Below, in pieces: positions 12,583 through 24,519 of a stretch of 64,000 bases of DNA. Source of the DNA: Dipylidium caninum (taxonomy: Eukaryota > Platyhelminthes > Cestoda > Cyclophyllidea > Dipylidiidae). Made by a program: the position numbers and the translations under genes. The stretch lies in contig QEYB01001638.1 of the NCBI GenBank assembly GCA_017562135.1, forward strand, positions 186,001 through 250,000, in the 5' to 3' direction. The notes below the pieces were generated by a model that worked only from the letters and a program-made list of their open reading frames with translations, had not been told where the DNA came from and did not search any database. Positions within the stretch are counted from its first letter, which is position 1. Each line of letters begins with the position of its first letter.

Positions 12583-14480
12583 ATCCGAGTATTCCCGTGG
12601 CGCGCCTAGTGGCGATTATCAGGAGGCCCAACAAGGCGTTCGGTCGGAGGTAGACCCTGGCGAGCCAACAAATGAGTGCGTCAGTTGTTAGATACCCACA
12701 TCATTCGCAAAGCCTCGATGATAGCTGGGAACCGCGCATTCCATTGCGTTTCACCTACAACAACGTAGTGAATTAGACGGCAGCTACTGTTTGATGGTCG
12801 TCATTTTTGCCCGTATGCGATCTTTTCCGTAGAATATTCCACTTCGTGCTCCTTGGAGCTCCGAGTTTGCGACGCCTTCCTCAAGTGAAGGAAGGCGATT
12901 TGACCCCAGTCCATGATATGAATGATTCAGTCTGGTAGAGCGACTTTTCTGTTATTCCACATTTATTTGTTAAAGCCTTCAGAAATGTCAGTAGAGGGGT
13001 TATTTAATGGAATTCGGTGCCCTGATGAAAGTGGTTCAGCCTCCACGAAGCACAAATTTCCTCCTCAACTTAAACAACTGTGAAAACTCCTGCTGGTCTG
13101 ACTCAAGCCCCCGTAATTGTTGAAACCATACATCATGTTGGTGCGGACGCTGCGACCATTGCGCGCCGTGGGCGTGGGCTGTCCGTTCCACCGCTTCTGG
13201 CCATCTGCAGCACTTCCGTACCATTCACGAGGGCCGTGGAAGGCGTTTGTCGCGCGGGCGGGCACTTGACGGCGGCGGAGATGATCCACGCCGGCTGTCG
13301 TGGCCACCGTGGTGGCCGCGTAAAGAGGCTGGCGAAGTGCAGGGCACCGATGTGCCGACTGAAAGCAAAACTTCCAGCCTCGTAACCGTAAGAAAATAGT
13401 GAAGACGAGGTGGCGGTTGTATTGAGGGCGCACGAGGCCGAAATGGGTTGGTAGCGAAACGTGGCGTCTGCTGGTGCATCACCGTATCCCCCCAATGGAG
13501 TTAGGCTCGGCCATTTCTCCCTGACCTATTTACCTACACGGGCATATGTCGGCACCTAAAAAACGTGAAATGAGTATAGAATATGCAGGAAACGTTTACT
13601 AGAGCGTCCAGTTCACAGACGAAGGCGAGGCCAGTTTTGTCCAAGGGAGCCATGTCGGATGGCATCAAGCGCGACCGGCACCAAGCGATCCGCCAACTCA
13701 CAGCCGACTTCGCCGGGGCCAAATTCTCTCGAATAACTGAACCCAATGTCTTTCAGACAACACCCCGCCGACCGCAATAGTTACGCACTCCTCATTCGCG
13801 TAGTGTGGCCTCATCCACTGGATGCACCTCGTGAAGAGGTGTCAAAGAGCCCACGGGGATGTTTGCGCGGGTCGAATTCTGACGATGGAAGCCCGCACGC
13901 CACGAAAAATGACGACGCCCCGCGGAGCTTAGGGAAACCAATGGACGCTGCATTGCACGGCGATGTTGCGGCAGGTAGTGTGGCCAACCGATCGGAAGAG
14001 TATTCGTGCACAACGCCGCTGCTCCTCCTCCTCCCACCGTCCGCAGCATCAGCTCTTCACTCACCCGTCCGTGCGCCCCGTGCCCTTCCACCGCCTGTCC
14101 GTCCGCTTGCTCGCGCCGCTCGCACTCGTGTGGGCAGCCTACCACTCGGGCGCTCGCCATGACCGGGGCCCTCTCGCTGCCAGCACTTCCACTCCCCACG
14201 TTGCACAATAAGCCCCGACATCGTAACACCGCCGCAGGTGAACCACTTTGTTCATCCACTGGCCTGAGCGATTTGGCCATCACGGCCCACAGTGCTGGCA
14301 GGGATGCGGTTCACCGCTACCGCCCGGTTTGGAGGGAAAGGCTAAAGAAAGTAATTGCCTGAACAGACTTTCGCCTTCTGTTATCTTCCTCTCTCATATA
14401 GACTTCTCCCAGCAAGTGGTCCGGAAGACAGAGGAGGCAAAGTAACCAGTCTGAAAACAATACTGAGGTCCACGACAGAC
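12583..14480. other. GC-rich intergenic region with unassigned frames
   Basis: This stretch between the channel gene and the 3' side of ARID2 contains several overlapping open frames on both strands at 13.06-14.36 kb, in CpG-rich DNA. On the minus strand one frame from about 13518 to 13133 has a balanced composition and begins just after a possible AATAG acceptor, so it could be an exon of an unknown gene. It has no recognisable domain and two other frames overlap it. I do not call a gene here. Confidence 0.3.
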
Positions 14481-14509
14481 ACACCACACTACCTCACTCA
14501 TTGGATAAG

Positions 14510-14782
14510 TTAGGACAAACTGCACCTCTCAAAACTCCTGATCGCAAGTTTATAACATAAAAAATGAAGACCTTGGCCATTTGCGCACTGTACTCTGTTA
14601 TTCTTTACCAGCAGGCATTTAAACACCTTGACACTTGACTGGCAAAGCCACGGAATCGGCGATACGCCGGTGCGTCGCGGTTTACTAGCAAGCCAACAGG
14701 CCGATTGGTTGGTAGTCAAGTATGTAGCAAAGTCCTTCTTGCACAAACAGTCCAGCGGACCGCAGACGTCGGTGTGAATCAC
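14510..14782 (-). mobile_element. Degraded retrotransposon integrase fragment
   Basis: A 90-residue minus-strand frame starts with VIHTDVCGPL, which matches the opening of the integrase catalytic core in LTR retrotransposons (consensus hxDxCGPL, holding the first catalytic Asp). Further along, FKCLLVKNNRVQCANGQGLHF resembles the region around the second Asp, but the usual DNG has become ANG. The frame is bounded upstream by a stop codon and no terminal repeats, reverse transcriptase or protease frames are seen nearby. It is best read as a small dead fragment; whether it is copia- or gypsy-type cannot be decided from this length. Confidence 0.4.
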
Positions 14783-15263
14783 AGTCGATCACATGGACCC
14801 CCCAACAGGAAATCGTCCCACTTTTGAAAGACCAAGGCTCACCGAAAATGCTTCGGTAACAAAGGGCAGGGGAAAATCCCCAGTTAGACAGGAAAGAAAA
14901 ACCATAAGCATGTACGCGTATTTATTAGAATGTGTCGGTATGAGTGCACTGCTGAGAAAATATACATGAGAGAGATTAAAAGTTCCGCCGCAGAAAAAAC
15001 AAGTTAGCACAAACCTAAATGAAATTCACTGGCGACTCGCCTTACGTCACGAGTTGATGCAATTGGCGGATGTATAAAATCCAAAGTAGATACTCGGTCA
15101 CATGGGGACTGTACAATTGTGATCAAGGGGTGGCGTTCTCATCGTCTTTGTCGTATTTGTATATGCGGATAAAAATGTCGGCTAATTACTGTACACAATA
15201 GGCAGGATTGAGAAAAGAGAGGGAATAGGAGAATGTACAAAGAGTGGTGGAGGAGAAGATATG
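14783..15263. other. Region downstream of ARID2
   Basis: About 480 nt between the integrase remnant and the ARID2 stop codon. It is probably ARID2 3' UTR and flank. A minus-strand AATAAA occurs near 14918-14923, some 340 nt past the ARID2 stop. No coding frame is recognised. Confidence 0.35.
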
Positions 15264-18200
15264 CTACCTGAGGCCGTGAGGTGAAAGGGAAGGGCCTTCC
15301 TCCATCTCGCTCCCCTCATTCGGGGGCAGTGTGGAGAGAAAGGCCAGACATTTGACCAGCGTACTCGATGCCTCTGTTCCCGAGAGGGCAACCTCGCACA
15401 GGAGTGTCTCATGAGCCCTCAATTGCCTACCGGAAGGCGCAATAAGTGGGTGCATGAGGCAAAATTCACGAAAAGACTACTTGGGAGAAAGGAGCGAAAT
15501 TTACCTTCGGGCGGTCGATGAATAAGTGATTAGATTTTGAAGGATAAGAGCAGCGGTGAGGCGGACGTGTTTGGTGACGGGTCCCTCCCGCAGCGCCTCC
15601 GATGTGTTATTCACGAGGTCGGCATGCAAAGCCTGTCGAAATTCGCGGTCGGCCACCGCGGCCCTTGTCGCGCTAAGCGAAGGTTTCATGCTTGTCAGGG
15701 GTGTCAACAGAGGTCCTTCCGACTCCGAGGGGATGCAGTTAACCGAAGCGGTGGACAACAGCTTGTTGGCCAGACTCGAGGAACGCGTCGCACAGTGCTG
15801 TTCGTGTAGGTGGTCCAACAGGGACAGCGGGCTCCGTTGGATGCAGGACTCCTTGCAACCCAACCACCTGCATATCTGCGAAGTCGTGCAAATCGAGATT
15901 CGACAGGGAGGTGGCACAGTAAAGTGATCATTTAGGTAAAAGCGGTCCACACCGGAGCACGCATAATGGTAATAAGGGTAACTATTTGCAAAAATAAGGA
16001 AGTAATTTTGTACCTAAACTTCAATAGGTTTATGCATTAGCCGAAGTAAATGGTTAAATCTTTGCAAAACAAACAAGAATATCGAAATAAAACATTCCAG
16101 AGCATGTTTAAATTAAATACAAAGTACTTACGGTGTCCTGTTGATTTCGGATGGGGGTAAAGTGCACAGAATAGACGTGAGAAAACAGGCGATCGGCAGA
16201 AGGAAAAGACTTGTGACACTCAGCCCAGTGGCAGGCGGCGGCGGGGGGTGGGACAGGGGCCCGAGTCTGGTTCGGAAGCGCGGCAACAGCAGTGGTCGTA
16301 AAAAGGGGCTGGTGATGTGGCTGCTGAGGCAGTCCGGACCCTAAACTAGCTCCAGTCGTAGAGACGGATGCCACTTGAGGCAAAATAGCCGCAGCGCTGG
16401 GCGCGATGGATAGCTGAGTGTTGGGTGCGAGGGAGTAGACGAAGACCTGCTGTCCTCCACCGGTTATGCCACTCACGGTTGAAGTGGCCATGAAAGTGCC
16501 CAGGCAAGTAAGAGTGGGTGCAGCAGTAACTTCGGTGCCAGCGCCACCGCCTCCCGCCCCACTAACAATATTTGGAGCGGCGGCAGACTGCATTACAAGA
16601 GAGGGTCTACACTGGGGAATCGCCTTGTTGGTGGTGGTAGGCAGGAGGGTGCGGAATTGCAGAACACCCTGCGAGGTGTCAATCAGGGCGGTAGTCGTAG
16701 CGTTCGCCCCTACCCCACCACTAGAACCTCCGAAACCATTTAACACCCGCTTCCCGTCCACACTTGGAAAGACAATTGCAGAAGCAGCGATCACTGGCTG
16801 TTGGAGGTGTATCCCACTAAAATTCAACCAAGTCAATCGACGAGTTGGTGTGAAGGTATTCAAGTGTTGCATCCGGATGGAAACTATTTTATAAAGTAAG
16901 TTTTGTCAAGGGTTAATGAAGAAATTGTACGGTGGCACAGGGAGTTTTTACAGGGAGACAAGCAAATTTGAGGGCGTTGCTCACTTAGTGGTTAGCTCGA
17001 TAGGACCATTGGAGGAGACGGGAATGAACCCGTCAACGAAGGTGGCAGCATTGGTGGCGAGAAGCTTGATAGGGTGCGCGGTAGTGCCGTTTATGAGTGC
17101 AGTCGTGGTCAGCGTTCCTCCACCGTTCTTCAACCCATCCTCCACAGGACGCACCTGCTTCAGACACGCGATTGCCTCCGATGCCGGACTCTCAATCAAA
17201 CTAACAGCGCTGCGCTTCCGATTCGACTGGAGGGAGGAATTGGCGACAAGAATTAGGGTGCAACGACAATCGGAAGTCTGTTCACACCGTACAGGGTGAG
17301 GTGCTCTCGGCCCCAACATGTTTATGACAAGTTCACCATCGAATGGCGCTAGCGATACCATTTAAACTAGCAAACTGGGTGCAAGTTCTGCCTTTCAGTA
17401 GACCAAGATAAAATAGTCGAAGATGCGGACAAGCACCGCGTTCTACCTGCTCCAATAAATGCATGATTTGCTGCGATCTTAACCCGTTTCGCAAACAATT
17501 TATAGCAAAAATTTTTTTGCAATAAGAGAATGCCTATCCATCAGTATTTTATGGAAATAGAAGGACTAACACTAGAAGTACCTGGCGGTTCTGAGCTTAT
17601 TTAGAGCGCAAGTACCTCACAGTAAAATACTACATAAGGAAAGATATGCGGCGCCGGAAATTTGCTATAATGATGTTCATCTTCATTCCTAAACCAATGA
17701 AAAGTGTCGCTAAATCCCATTAAACTCACGACATCTCGGCATTATGACACTACGCGTTAGTGACGCCTCCCTTAATAAGAAACAAATTTACTACGAGAGT
17801 GAAAACAGTTTTCGCTGAGCAGCCGACCACACCTCAAGAACGTTAAAGTAGGAAATAGCTAGAACACAATGAAGATACGGGGGAAATCAACCGCCCTACG
17901 TTGAACGGAGTGGATTTCATGCGCGCATCGGTACGCACACCGAGGCCGAAGGTGCGCGTTTGGCACATGTGGCGCAACGACATTGGTATGGCAGAGGAGG
18001 ACCGGTGGGGGACGGGTAAACACCAATTACTTGACTACGCGGCTTCAAGGTCGCGACACCCGCATACACGTGCTCACGTGGCCCATAAACACATACACAT
18101 GTGTGTGTGTGTGTGTGTATACGTACACGGACACGCGACACGTGCCTGTGCGCCTGCAAGGTCAGCGTACGACCTTGGCGCACCCAATCAGGCCAGAAGG

Positions 18201-21200
18201 CTCGCGTGGGTTCGGAAGAAACACAAAGGCCACGTGAGGGCAAAATCGGCGCAGATTTTGTGCGAAACACTCACCCGCACGCAAGATGATGTGGTTGTGC
18301 GATGAGACAGACCTTTTCCCTCGGCATTCTGGCTGGCCAGACACGTTCCAAGCATGTGTTGTACGCCTAGCAAAGAAGGAGAAGGCATGATCTTGAATAA
18401 GTTCCTCTCTAGAACCCTGTTAGGCTCAAAACTCACCAAGAGTCTGCTCAACCGGTTCAGGAGCGTCCACGTGTTTAAGCTTGTTGTAGTGAATTTCGAC
18501 GTTTCCATTAGGAACCAGAACTTTCACCTGGTCGACCGAAGGAAACACCGTTCTAGAAGGGAAGCGAGGGGGTGGCGACTGATGGACAAGAGCAGGTATT
18601 TTAACGGCTGGGTGATTGTGTCCTACTCCCACCACCGCCAGTGACTAAGCTGGACGTTGAGTCACACAAAAGCAAGAGGCAGAGGAGGCTGCCTTCGCGC
18701 CCCGGGTTAAACACCACCGCAAAAAAATCACATTCTAAGCACAACGTCTTTCGTCTAGTAGAGCAACAATAGTGAAATACAACAGAAATAAGAGGTGGAA
18801 GAGGATAAAAAAATTAAGAGAAATGAGCTTAGGACTAGGTTATTGCGATAGGTCGGAAAAGGGGGCATCATACAAGCTACTGCTTCAAACCCATTTGAAT
18901 GAAACACTCGTGCTGATTCCCTACCCAGACCTCCACAACTCAGTTAGGCAGAACACTTTACCAGATTCCCAGACGAGTCGCAAGAGAAGCCACTTATACA
19001 CAGGGTAGAAGCACAAATGCACTATCCGTGTTCACATCTCTTCTGCAATCAATCTAAAGTAAGAATATTCACGTCTAAGAGTTAGGGCACTTTTTTCTCG
19101 GAAAGGTCAGGATAATACAGACAAAAAGCGGTCGCAATTTGGACAAGTCATGGGTACCAAAAACTAAGGAAAGGGTTGTAAATTGGGGTAGAGATGATGC
19201 GGTTTAGTAGGGTGAATGATACCTAAGAGGTTACGATCGTTTGCAAGGAAGGCAAGACGCAGAAAAGAATCTTACTTAATCATGGCATGAAAATCGCCAG
19301 CGGAGAGAGCCCCACCAGACGAGGAGCCAAACTGCGCTTGGTGGGCCTTCTGATAGTCGGCGTAGATTTGGACCCTTGGAAAGCTGGACTGCGGGTGAAC
19401 CTCGTAATTTTTGTTGAGCCAAAATACTGCGAAGTCGCGCTTGTCCGTGGGGGCACCAGGATAGGGCTTTGGCAAGGTGTGGATCAACGACGGGGAGGAT
19501 GCGGGAGTGGAGGGAGAAGACGACTGAAGTGGCTGTCGCATTTGAAGCTGCTGTTGAGAAGACGAAATGGTATTCGGCTTTGCATCCACCATCGTCTGTT
19601 GCAAATGTTGCCTGCCATTCGTCACCGGTGAGGCAACAACAACTGATTTAGGCGGCATGACCGGGGCTCGAGGAGCAACGGAATGCTGTTGAAGCGGAAG
19701 CGAAGTGATAACCATTGTCGTTGGCGTTGGCTGCGAATCCACGGCCTCGATTGCACTTGACGATAGGCTGCCAGATAGAGCGGCCTGTAGGGAACAAACA
19801 AAATTAACAATAAGAAGTGTCCTCGCAATTGTTAAAGCAGAGGGTCGAGTACTGTGTTTTCGCAAGGACAATGTTCAGTCCAGCAGGCGGAGTTGTATCA
19901 GCTAGGGGGAGTTAAAAGCTGACATGAAGGGAAACAGATGAATTTTTTGCGCAGGACAGTTAGATTACAATGAGGTGACAAAGGATAAGAGCATTGTAAT
20001 TCAGGGGAGATCACATAGACACAAAAACAAAAGACAACTACAAACTCCATTTGGGGCTAATCCAATTGCAAGAAAACAAAAATAGCCAGAAAACGATGTG
20101 TGGCGGAAGAACAGAAAAAGTTGGTATCCGAAGTAAAAGCAGCGGACTCTCCATAAAAGAGCCCAAAAATGGGGGTGAAAAGAAATGCCAGGTTTTGCTG
20201 CCATTTACATTATACGAATAAGACTTTGAAAAATTGTTTAGAAGGACACCAACACACGAAAATAGCCTGAAGAACTTTGTAAAAACATCAGCGGGAGGAG
20301 TGCATTGTTTTTTTTTGGGGGGGGGGGGGGAGGGTGAAAGTTAAAGGGTAACGCTAGTTGAGAAGTGATAAGGAACGGGAGATGAAACCAACCTTTGTCA
20401 TGGGGGTGGGCGGTGTAGAAGCCTTTGGTGGTGCGACTACCGAAGGTTTTACCACAGAGGAAGCCACGCCCGTAACTGGCACCGGAACCGCATAACAGCC
20501 AGCGTGCGGCTGAGGTGCTGGAGTTAGAAGAAGACTCGAAACGGCCGTGGGCGGTGGATCATGTTTTACAGGCGTCGAGGGAGATAAAAGAACCGCCACC
20601 GGTTTCTCTATAATACGAAGTGATGAGTTTGACTGAGGCAGACCGGACGTCACGTTGACGGCGCCGGATGTGGTCGCGGCAGCAGAGCCTGGCACCTACA
20701 AGAGATTATGAAACTATCAACATACTTTGAAGTAATTCGGTAACACAGACGAGTAAAAGAGACACAGAATCTGGGTGGCGCGGAGCTTACGTCCCGTTCG
20801 GAGCTTAAAAATGTGGATATCGCAGGCACTATACCATTCTCTAAGCCCACATAAAAAATCCGTAAATAAATTTTAGTGTATACATGCGTATACACAAGAA
20901 AAAAGAACCGAGTCGTGTATTCAGGACCATTACATCTACTTCGGCATAGAGACGAGAGATAATAGAACAATTGGATGCACTGGATGGCTGAGATAAGAAA
21001 CTGGCGCCATAGAAAGTACCTGCTTCAAACCTCCATTCATTTTAGCGGAAAGCAGATTCAGAGTGAGTTGCGTAGTGAAATTTAAAATATCTCGCAAAAC
21101 ATTGCGCTATTTGCTTCCCTAATTTGTAGTTCGAATAGGAGGCTCATTTCAATTTCGTGCGCTAAGATTGGCGCATCGTGTGATTTCACTCAGTCGCTGG

Positions 21201-23767
21201 GAGGCAAGTCTTGGAAGAGCATAAATGCGAGGCATCATTTGAAAATTTTCAGTCGTCAAAGTGCACCACTTTCCAGCAAAACTCAATCCATGAATCAGTA
21301 TAAAATTTTCGATACGAAGAATTTAGAAGAGATATAAGGAGCTCCTGATGCGTTTCACTAATATGAAGCATGATTTTAAGGTATAGCGAAGTTGTGAATG
21401 GCCTTATCTGCAATCTTTATAGGAAAGAAAGGTGGTACATAACAGAGAGACGTTGTTGAAGATTAAAGTTTTAGACAGTGGAAGCGGAACGACGAAGACA
21501 TAAATCATAATTTCTGAACGGAAATACACACCAAAGGTCTTCGCAGTGCTAGGTGGGGGGATGGAATGCGATTTAGAAGTTTATATAAGTAGTGGATGAG
21601 TACAGACCTGCATAACTTTAATCCGGATGAGACCGTCAGATCCGAAGGATTGTGCCTCGAAAGTGAGAAAAGCGATTAGAGTGGAGACGAATCTGTGCGT
21701 CTCAGAGAGGAGAGCGTCGCAAAGCGCAGGACCCTGCGAGGAGAGAGCGAAGAGCGCGTCGAGAGCCAGCACAAGCATATGAAGGTCACGGAGGCAGGCC
21801 AATTGGAGGACCAGACCAATCACCTGTCGCGGCAGGGACCGCGTGAGGAAATCGATATTCCTCGAAGAGGCCTCGATCAGGTAGCTGTGTCCACTCCCCG
21901 GGTTACCCTGGTGGGACTGCACCGGGGCCTCGCACAGGTGACGGATTATCATGAGTCCTACGGGCAAATTTAGACACTTAAACCAGATTCTGATGTCCAC
22001 ATATTAGTTTTCGGAAACTGATTATTTCCGACAAATTAAACTCTTGCTATTGTACACAGTTCCCCTTTCGAGGCAAAGGGTATCCGTTCGAAGAGAAACA
22101 TGCATATGAAGAATCGCGAAAAACAGTATTGAAGTAGGTCAACGTGGAAAGAAGACGAGGAGTTATGACTCAGGCCTAAACTTCTGCAGTGTCAAGCCTT
22201 AGGGCGGGACATTTCGGAAACTTTATTGATGTAAACGACAAAAACACTTGAAGCAATTTAGAGGAAATCACAAAGACTCTAGTTCCCACGAAATATGAGC
22301 GTGGATTTTGTGGAATTTATCAAGACCTACCCCTCGTAGTGTCAACCCGGTCTTGGGATGAGAGGAGGTCAGGAAGGAGGTGTGCTAGGACATCGGAGAG
22401 CGGACCAATGACGGGGAAGTGGAGGTAGGCGAGGGTGTCCAGACCGAGTTGGCGCAGGGCGGTATGAGTGGAATAAATGCATAAACAGATGAAGCGGAGT
22501 ACGTCGGGCTCCTGGCTAAGGATCACCGAATTACTGGAGGGTGTCACAACAAGGTTTCGCAGAACCATAGCCACCAATTGTACACGAAAACCTTCAACGT
22601 CGTGATAAGTCATAGTATCACGGAAAGTCAGTGGACACGGATAGTAAGACTCTCCAGGGGGCCTGGCCAGACGGTTGTCTAAAAATCACCAGGGGTTATG
22701 AAATAAGCTCAGTACTGATTTTAGTCCAAAAAGTACGTTTCATTTTGCCCGGGAGAAACAGTCAGGCTATTAGGTTATGACGCCATAAGTTTAATTTTAA
22801 CCGAAAACGTACATGATGGTTTGAACTACTACGTTTTGAAGTGTACGAAGAGGAATGTAAACCAGTTACTTACAGGAAAATATATCAGAATTGAGAAATT
22901 GGCGACCGTAATTGCTGGGGACTACGCTTCGCCAGAACTAAAAATAGAGTGGATAAGGGAACGGGCGGATTACTCACCGTATTGAAATCCCGATTGCCCT
23001 GGGATCGCCAACCCTCCTTTAAGAGGTGATATGAACAAGGACCTACGCATCGATGTGAATTAAAGCGGTAAAGCAGAACGTACTGGTTGAATAGATACCC
23101 ACGGTAGACAACATGAGGGGGAGAATTTGAGGACAACGAGCCAATTCAAAGCCATTTTGTTGAGAGGACATGAGGAGGATGGTATTTATTGCATAATCAA
23201 GCTCATTCGGCAAGCCCGATTCCAGGGCTAACAGGAGGGCTCGATACTCTACAGACTCGATGAGATCGGTGCTTAGATTCCAGCGGTGACGAAGGTGGTT
23301 TTCAACCACCTGAAGACTGGCAGCGGAATCGTTGACGAGGTCGATCTCCATGACTTGTGATCCGTCTGTGCCAGGCTGCCCATTTAGACTACGTTGAACA
23401 CGTTCAAAGGACTCAAGGTAGTGTTGAAAGACATTTTTCACGGCTTGACCAATGTTAACACAGTCCTGTTCTAGGGAAATGGCAATGGCGACCTCATCCC
23501 AAAGCGAAGAAGAAGTGACTTTTTTGGAGCCACCACGGAGAGCAACCTCGTTATAGAGCTTCACTAAGCTAACTGGATGCCCGTTCAGTCTTGGTTGTGA
23601 ATTAAATAAGTGCCTAGAATTGAATTCGAAGAAAAAAGTAGAACTTACCGAGGAACGCCCCGGAATTTAGCCAATTCATTTGCTAATTGCTCCTCGGATA
23701 AATCGAGTATCGATGCACCAGAACTGGCCACTTGGGTATGGGCACGACTTCTGTGTCTTGAGAGCAT
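15264..23767 (-). CDS. ARID2: ARID2 (BAF200), DNA-binding subunit of the PBAF chromatin remodeller
   Basis: Nuclear targeting subunit of PBAF (SWI/SNF). Thirteen exons, 5' to 3' on the minus strand: 23767-23649, 23589-23099, 23042-22978, 22937-22874, 22678-22331, 21957-21608, 20695-20393, 19784-19276, 18552-18437, 17348-16985, 16816-16132, 15875-15505, 15426-15264. Every junction is in phase, giving about 1315 residues (human: 1835). Domains in order: an ARID (LYNEVALRGGSKKVT, LWDEVA, CVNIGQAVKNVF..YLE); the armadillo-like region (SGLPNELDYAINTILL, then RNL and LRQLGLDTL); an RFX-type domain (FWLNKNYEV..SFPRVQIYADY, KTVFPSVDQVKVL); a low-complexity Ser/Thr/Gln/Pro middle; two C2H2 fingers (CHWAECHKSF..H, CRWLGCKESC..HLHEQHC); and the hallmark C-terminus EGPVTKHVRLTAALILQN plus GTEASSTLVKCL. 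The start is the ATG at 23767, the first in-frame Met before the ARID. Some introns are very short (40 and 56 nt). It diverges from SRP68. Confidence 0.95.
18093..18119. repeat. (GT)n microsatellite
   Basis: Nine uninterrupted GT units at 18101-18118, flanked by imperfect CA/TG steps, inside an ARID2 intron. The open frames crossing it are products of the repeat, not genes. Confidence 0.9.
20308..20330. repeat. Homopolymer block T9-G14
   Basis: Nine T followed directly by fourteen G in an ARID2 intron. Such runs are prone to slippage and sequencing error. Confidence 0.9.
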
Positions 23768-24519
23768 TTACGTGCAAACGGAAGAGGAATGCATGGCTGG
23801 AGTTAGCGGAAGAGGAGAGGATCCGGTATGGTGCTTGAGATCTCAAATCGTGTACCCTTGTGAGGGGAGGAGGTGGAGGCACGCAACGCACACTCAGCTG
23901 ATGGTGACGCGTGAACGAAGGACAGTCAGGATACGCGCGCTATTCGCAAGAATGCCGTGTTGCACTTCAAATAGGGCGTATAACGAGACGCGTGGTGTGC
24001 GATGCTGTGGGTACGTGGATTTACGCGCGGCTACGCGTAACACACACACCCAGGAGCTTCAAGCAATGCGGCGCTCGACACAGGGCGCAGAGAACGGAGC
24101 GTAGGACGCTGGTATCTGGTCGCGCGAACTTTAGCCAGTAGTAAACGAAAATCTATGTGCGACAGCGCACGTCCTTCTGGTCTGGGCTATCACCCCGAAA
24201 CTGAGGCATACCGAACAGGACGCGAGGTGGAGTGGGACGGACAGGCACCCTGCAGGGACGCGCTGCCAAACCTATTGATTAACTAGGGTGCTTTGGCGAA
24301 AGCCAGTCAGCTATTGCTACCCTCAAGACAGCCAATCAAAATGCAGATGCTTAAGGAAAAGTGCTAAATGATATTAAAATTAACCCGCGAGCAAAAAAAT
24401 TAATGTTTGTATGTGTTACACAAACTTTATTATAACACCAGGTTTTTAATACAAAACACTATAATTTGGCCGACCTAGCACTTTCGTTTAAACTGTTCAG
24501 TCTCACGTGCTACGTTAGA
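23768..24519. promoter_or_regulatory. Divergent promoter region between ARID2 and SRP68
   Basis: The start codons of ARID2 (minus) and SRP68 (plus) are 752 nt apart and point away from each other, so the interval must hold both promoters. The half nearer ARID2 is CpG-rich (many CGCG/ACGCG steps at 23.88-24.16 kb), and a CCAAT box lies near 24331-24337. The half near SRP68 is AT-rich. No coding frame is convincing here. Confidence 0.55.

Noticed and set aside
13065..13495. Overlapping minus-strand frames of 85-122 codons
   Set aside because: Three frames overlap in CpG-rich DNA, none has a known domain, and there is no clear splice context on both sides; kept only as a remark in the regional entry.
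17901..18305. Frames crossing the GT repeat (both strands)
   Set aside because: They arise from the microsatellite inside an ARID2 intron.
23676..23891. Minus-strand frame MRCVPPPPPLT over the ARID2 first exon
   Set aside because: The ARID-containing frame (SILDLSEEQLANELAKF) is in a different phase and joins correctly to exon 2.
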